Positions 1 through 64,000 of a stretch of 64,000 nt of DNA are shown piece by piece; within the stretch, counting starts at the first letter, position 1, and each line of letters opens with the position of its first letter. Below the pieces are notes generated by a model. The model was not told the DNA's origin, did not search any database, and saw only the letters and a list, made by a program, of their open reading frames with translations. The translations under genes and the position numbers were made by a program. The DNA comes from Rhabdophis nuchalis (Eukaryota > Chordata > Lepidosauria > Squamata > Natricidae). Location of the stretch: assembly GCA_039707465.1 (NCBI GenBank), contig CM077643.1, positions 375,075,419 to 375,139,418 of the forward strand, in the 5' to 3' direction.

Positions 1-82
1 GTGATTATTGCAGTGTGTTTCTAAATAAATATTTTCTTATAAATTCCATCCTCCTTTCTCTCTTTCCCTTGTTTTGCAATAG

Positions 83-64000
<63,918 letters not shown>

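Overview
The window is a piece of a vertebrate nuclear genome, most likely a squamate reptile and probably a snake. One gene runs through all of it on the + strand: KIF13B (kinesin-3 family member 13B, also called GAKIN), from a mid-stalk exon at 83-245 to the CAP-Gly exon that runs off the right edge (63847-64000). I place 23 coding exons. All 22 introns between them have GT...AG ends, and the reading frame is continuous across every junction, giving 1,223 complete codons. The motor and FHA domains lie upstream of the window; the last codons, the stop and the 3' UTR lie beyond it. Residue numbers in the entries count from the first complete codon in the window. Introns are numbered by the exon they follow.

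Protein layout: exons 1-4 encode the MAGUK-binding stalk / KIF1B-like region. Exons 5-16 encode the long conserved kinesin-3 tail (DUF3694-type region), including a 30-bp acidic microexon (exon 9) and a basic/acidic helix (exons 10-11). Exons 17-21 encode a Ser-rich linker with a candidate 14-3-3 site. Exon 22 (1,027 bp) is a Ser/Thr-rich linker followed by the first half of the CAP-Gly domain, and exon 23 completes that domain.

The other ~94% is intron, densely populated by transposable elements. (1) LINEs: a nearly full-length but broken L2/CR1-like element (about 9790-13017), many 3'-truncated relatives, and six CR1/L3-like 3' ends, several with TTCTA-type microsatellite tails of the kind known from snakes. 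(2) tRNA-derived SINEs: one intact Sauria-like copy with a 12-bp target duplication, and three copies of a second family, two of them interrupted by later insertions. (3) More than twenty short hAT-like elements, most with exact 8-bp target duplications, including nine fold-back palindromes of one family; two of these are perfect hairpins with 62- and 66-bp arms. (4) TA-flanked Tc1/mariner-like elements. (5) Two apparent solo LTRs (27543-27919 and 59193-60022) with exact 5-bp duplications. (6) One element with ~60-bp terminal inverted repeats and one Helitron-like stretch. (7) Several long microsatellites.

I see no second host gene, no convincing tRNA, rRNA or snRNA gene, no CRISPR and no bacterial-type system. 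The most interesting observations are structural: two unrelated hAT elements inserted back to back at the same 8-bp target, insertions nested in SINEs (one splitting the pol III A box), perfect long hairpins in a transcribed intron, a chain of abutting elements at 55-58 kb, and a degenerate hammerhead-ribozyme-like motif at 29.5 kb. Family names for repeats come from recognised motifs, not from a library search.
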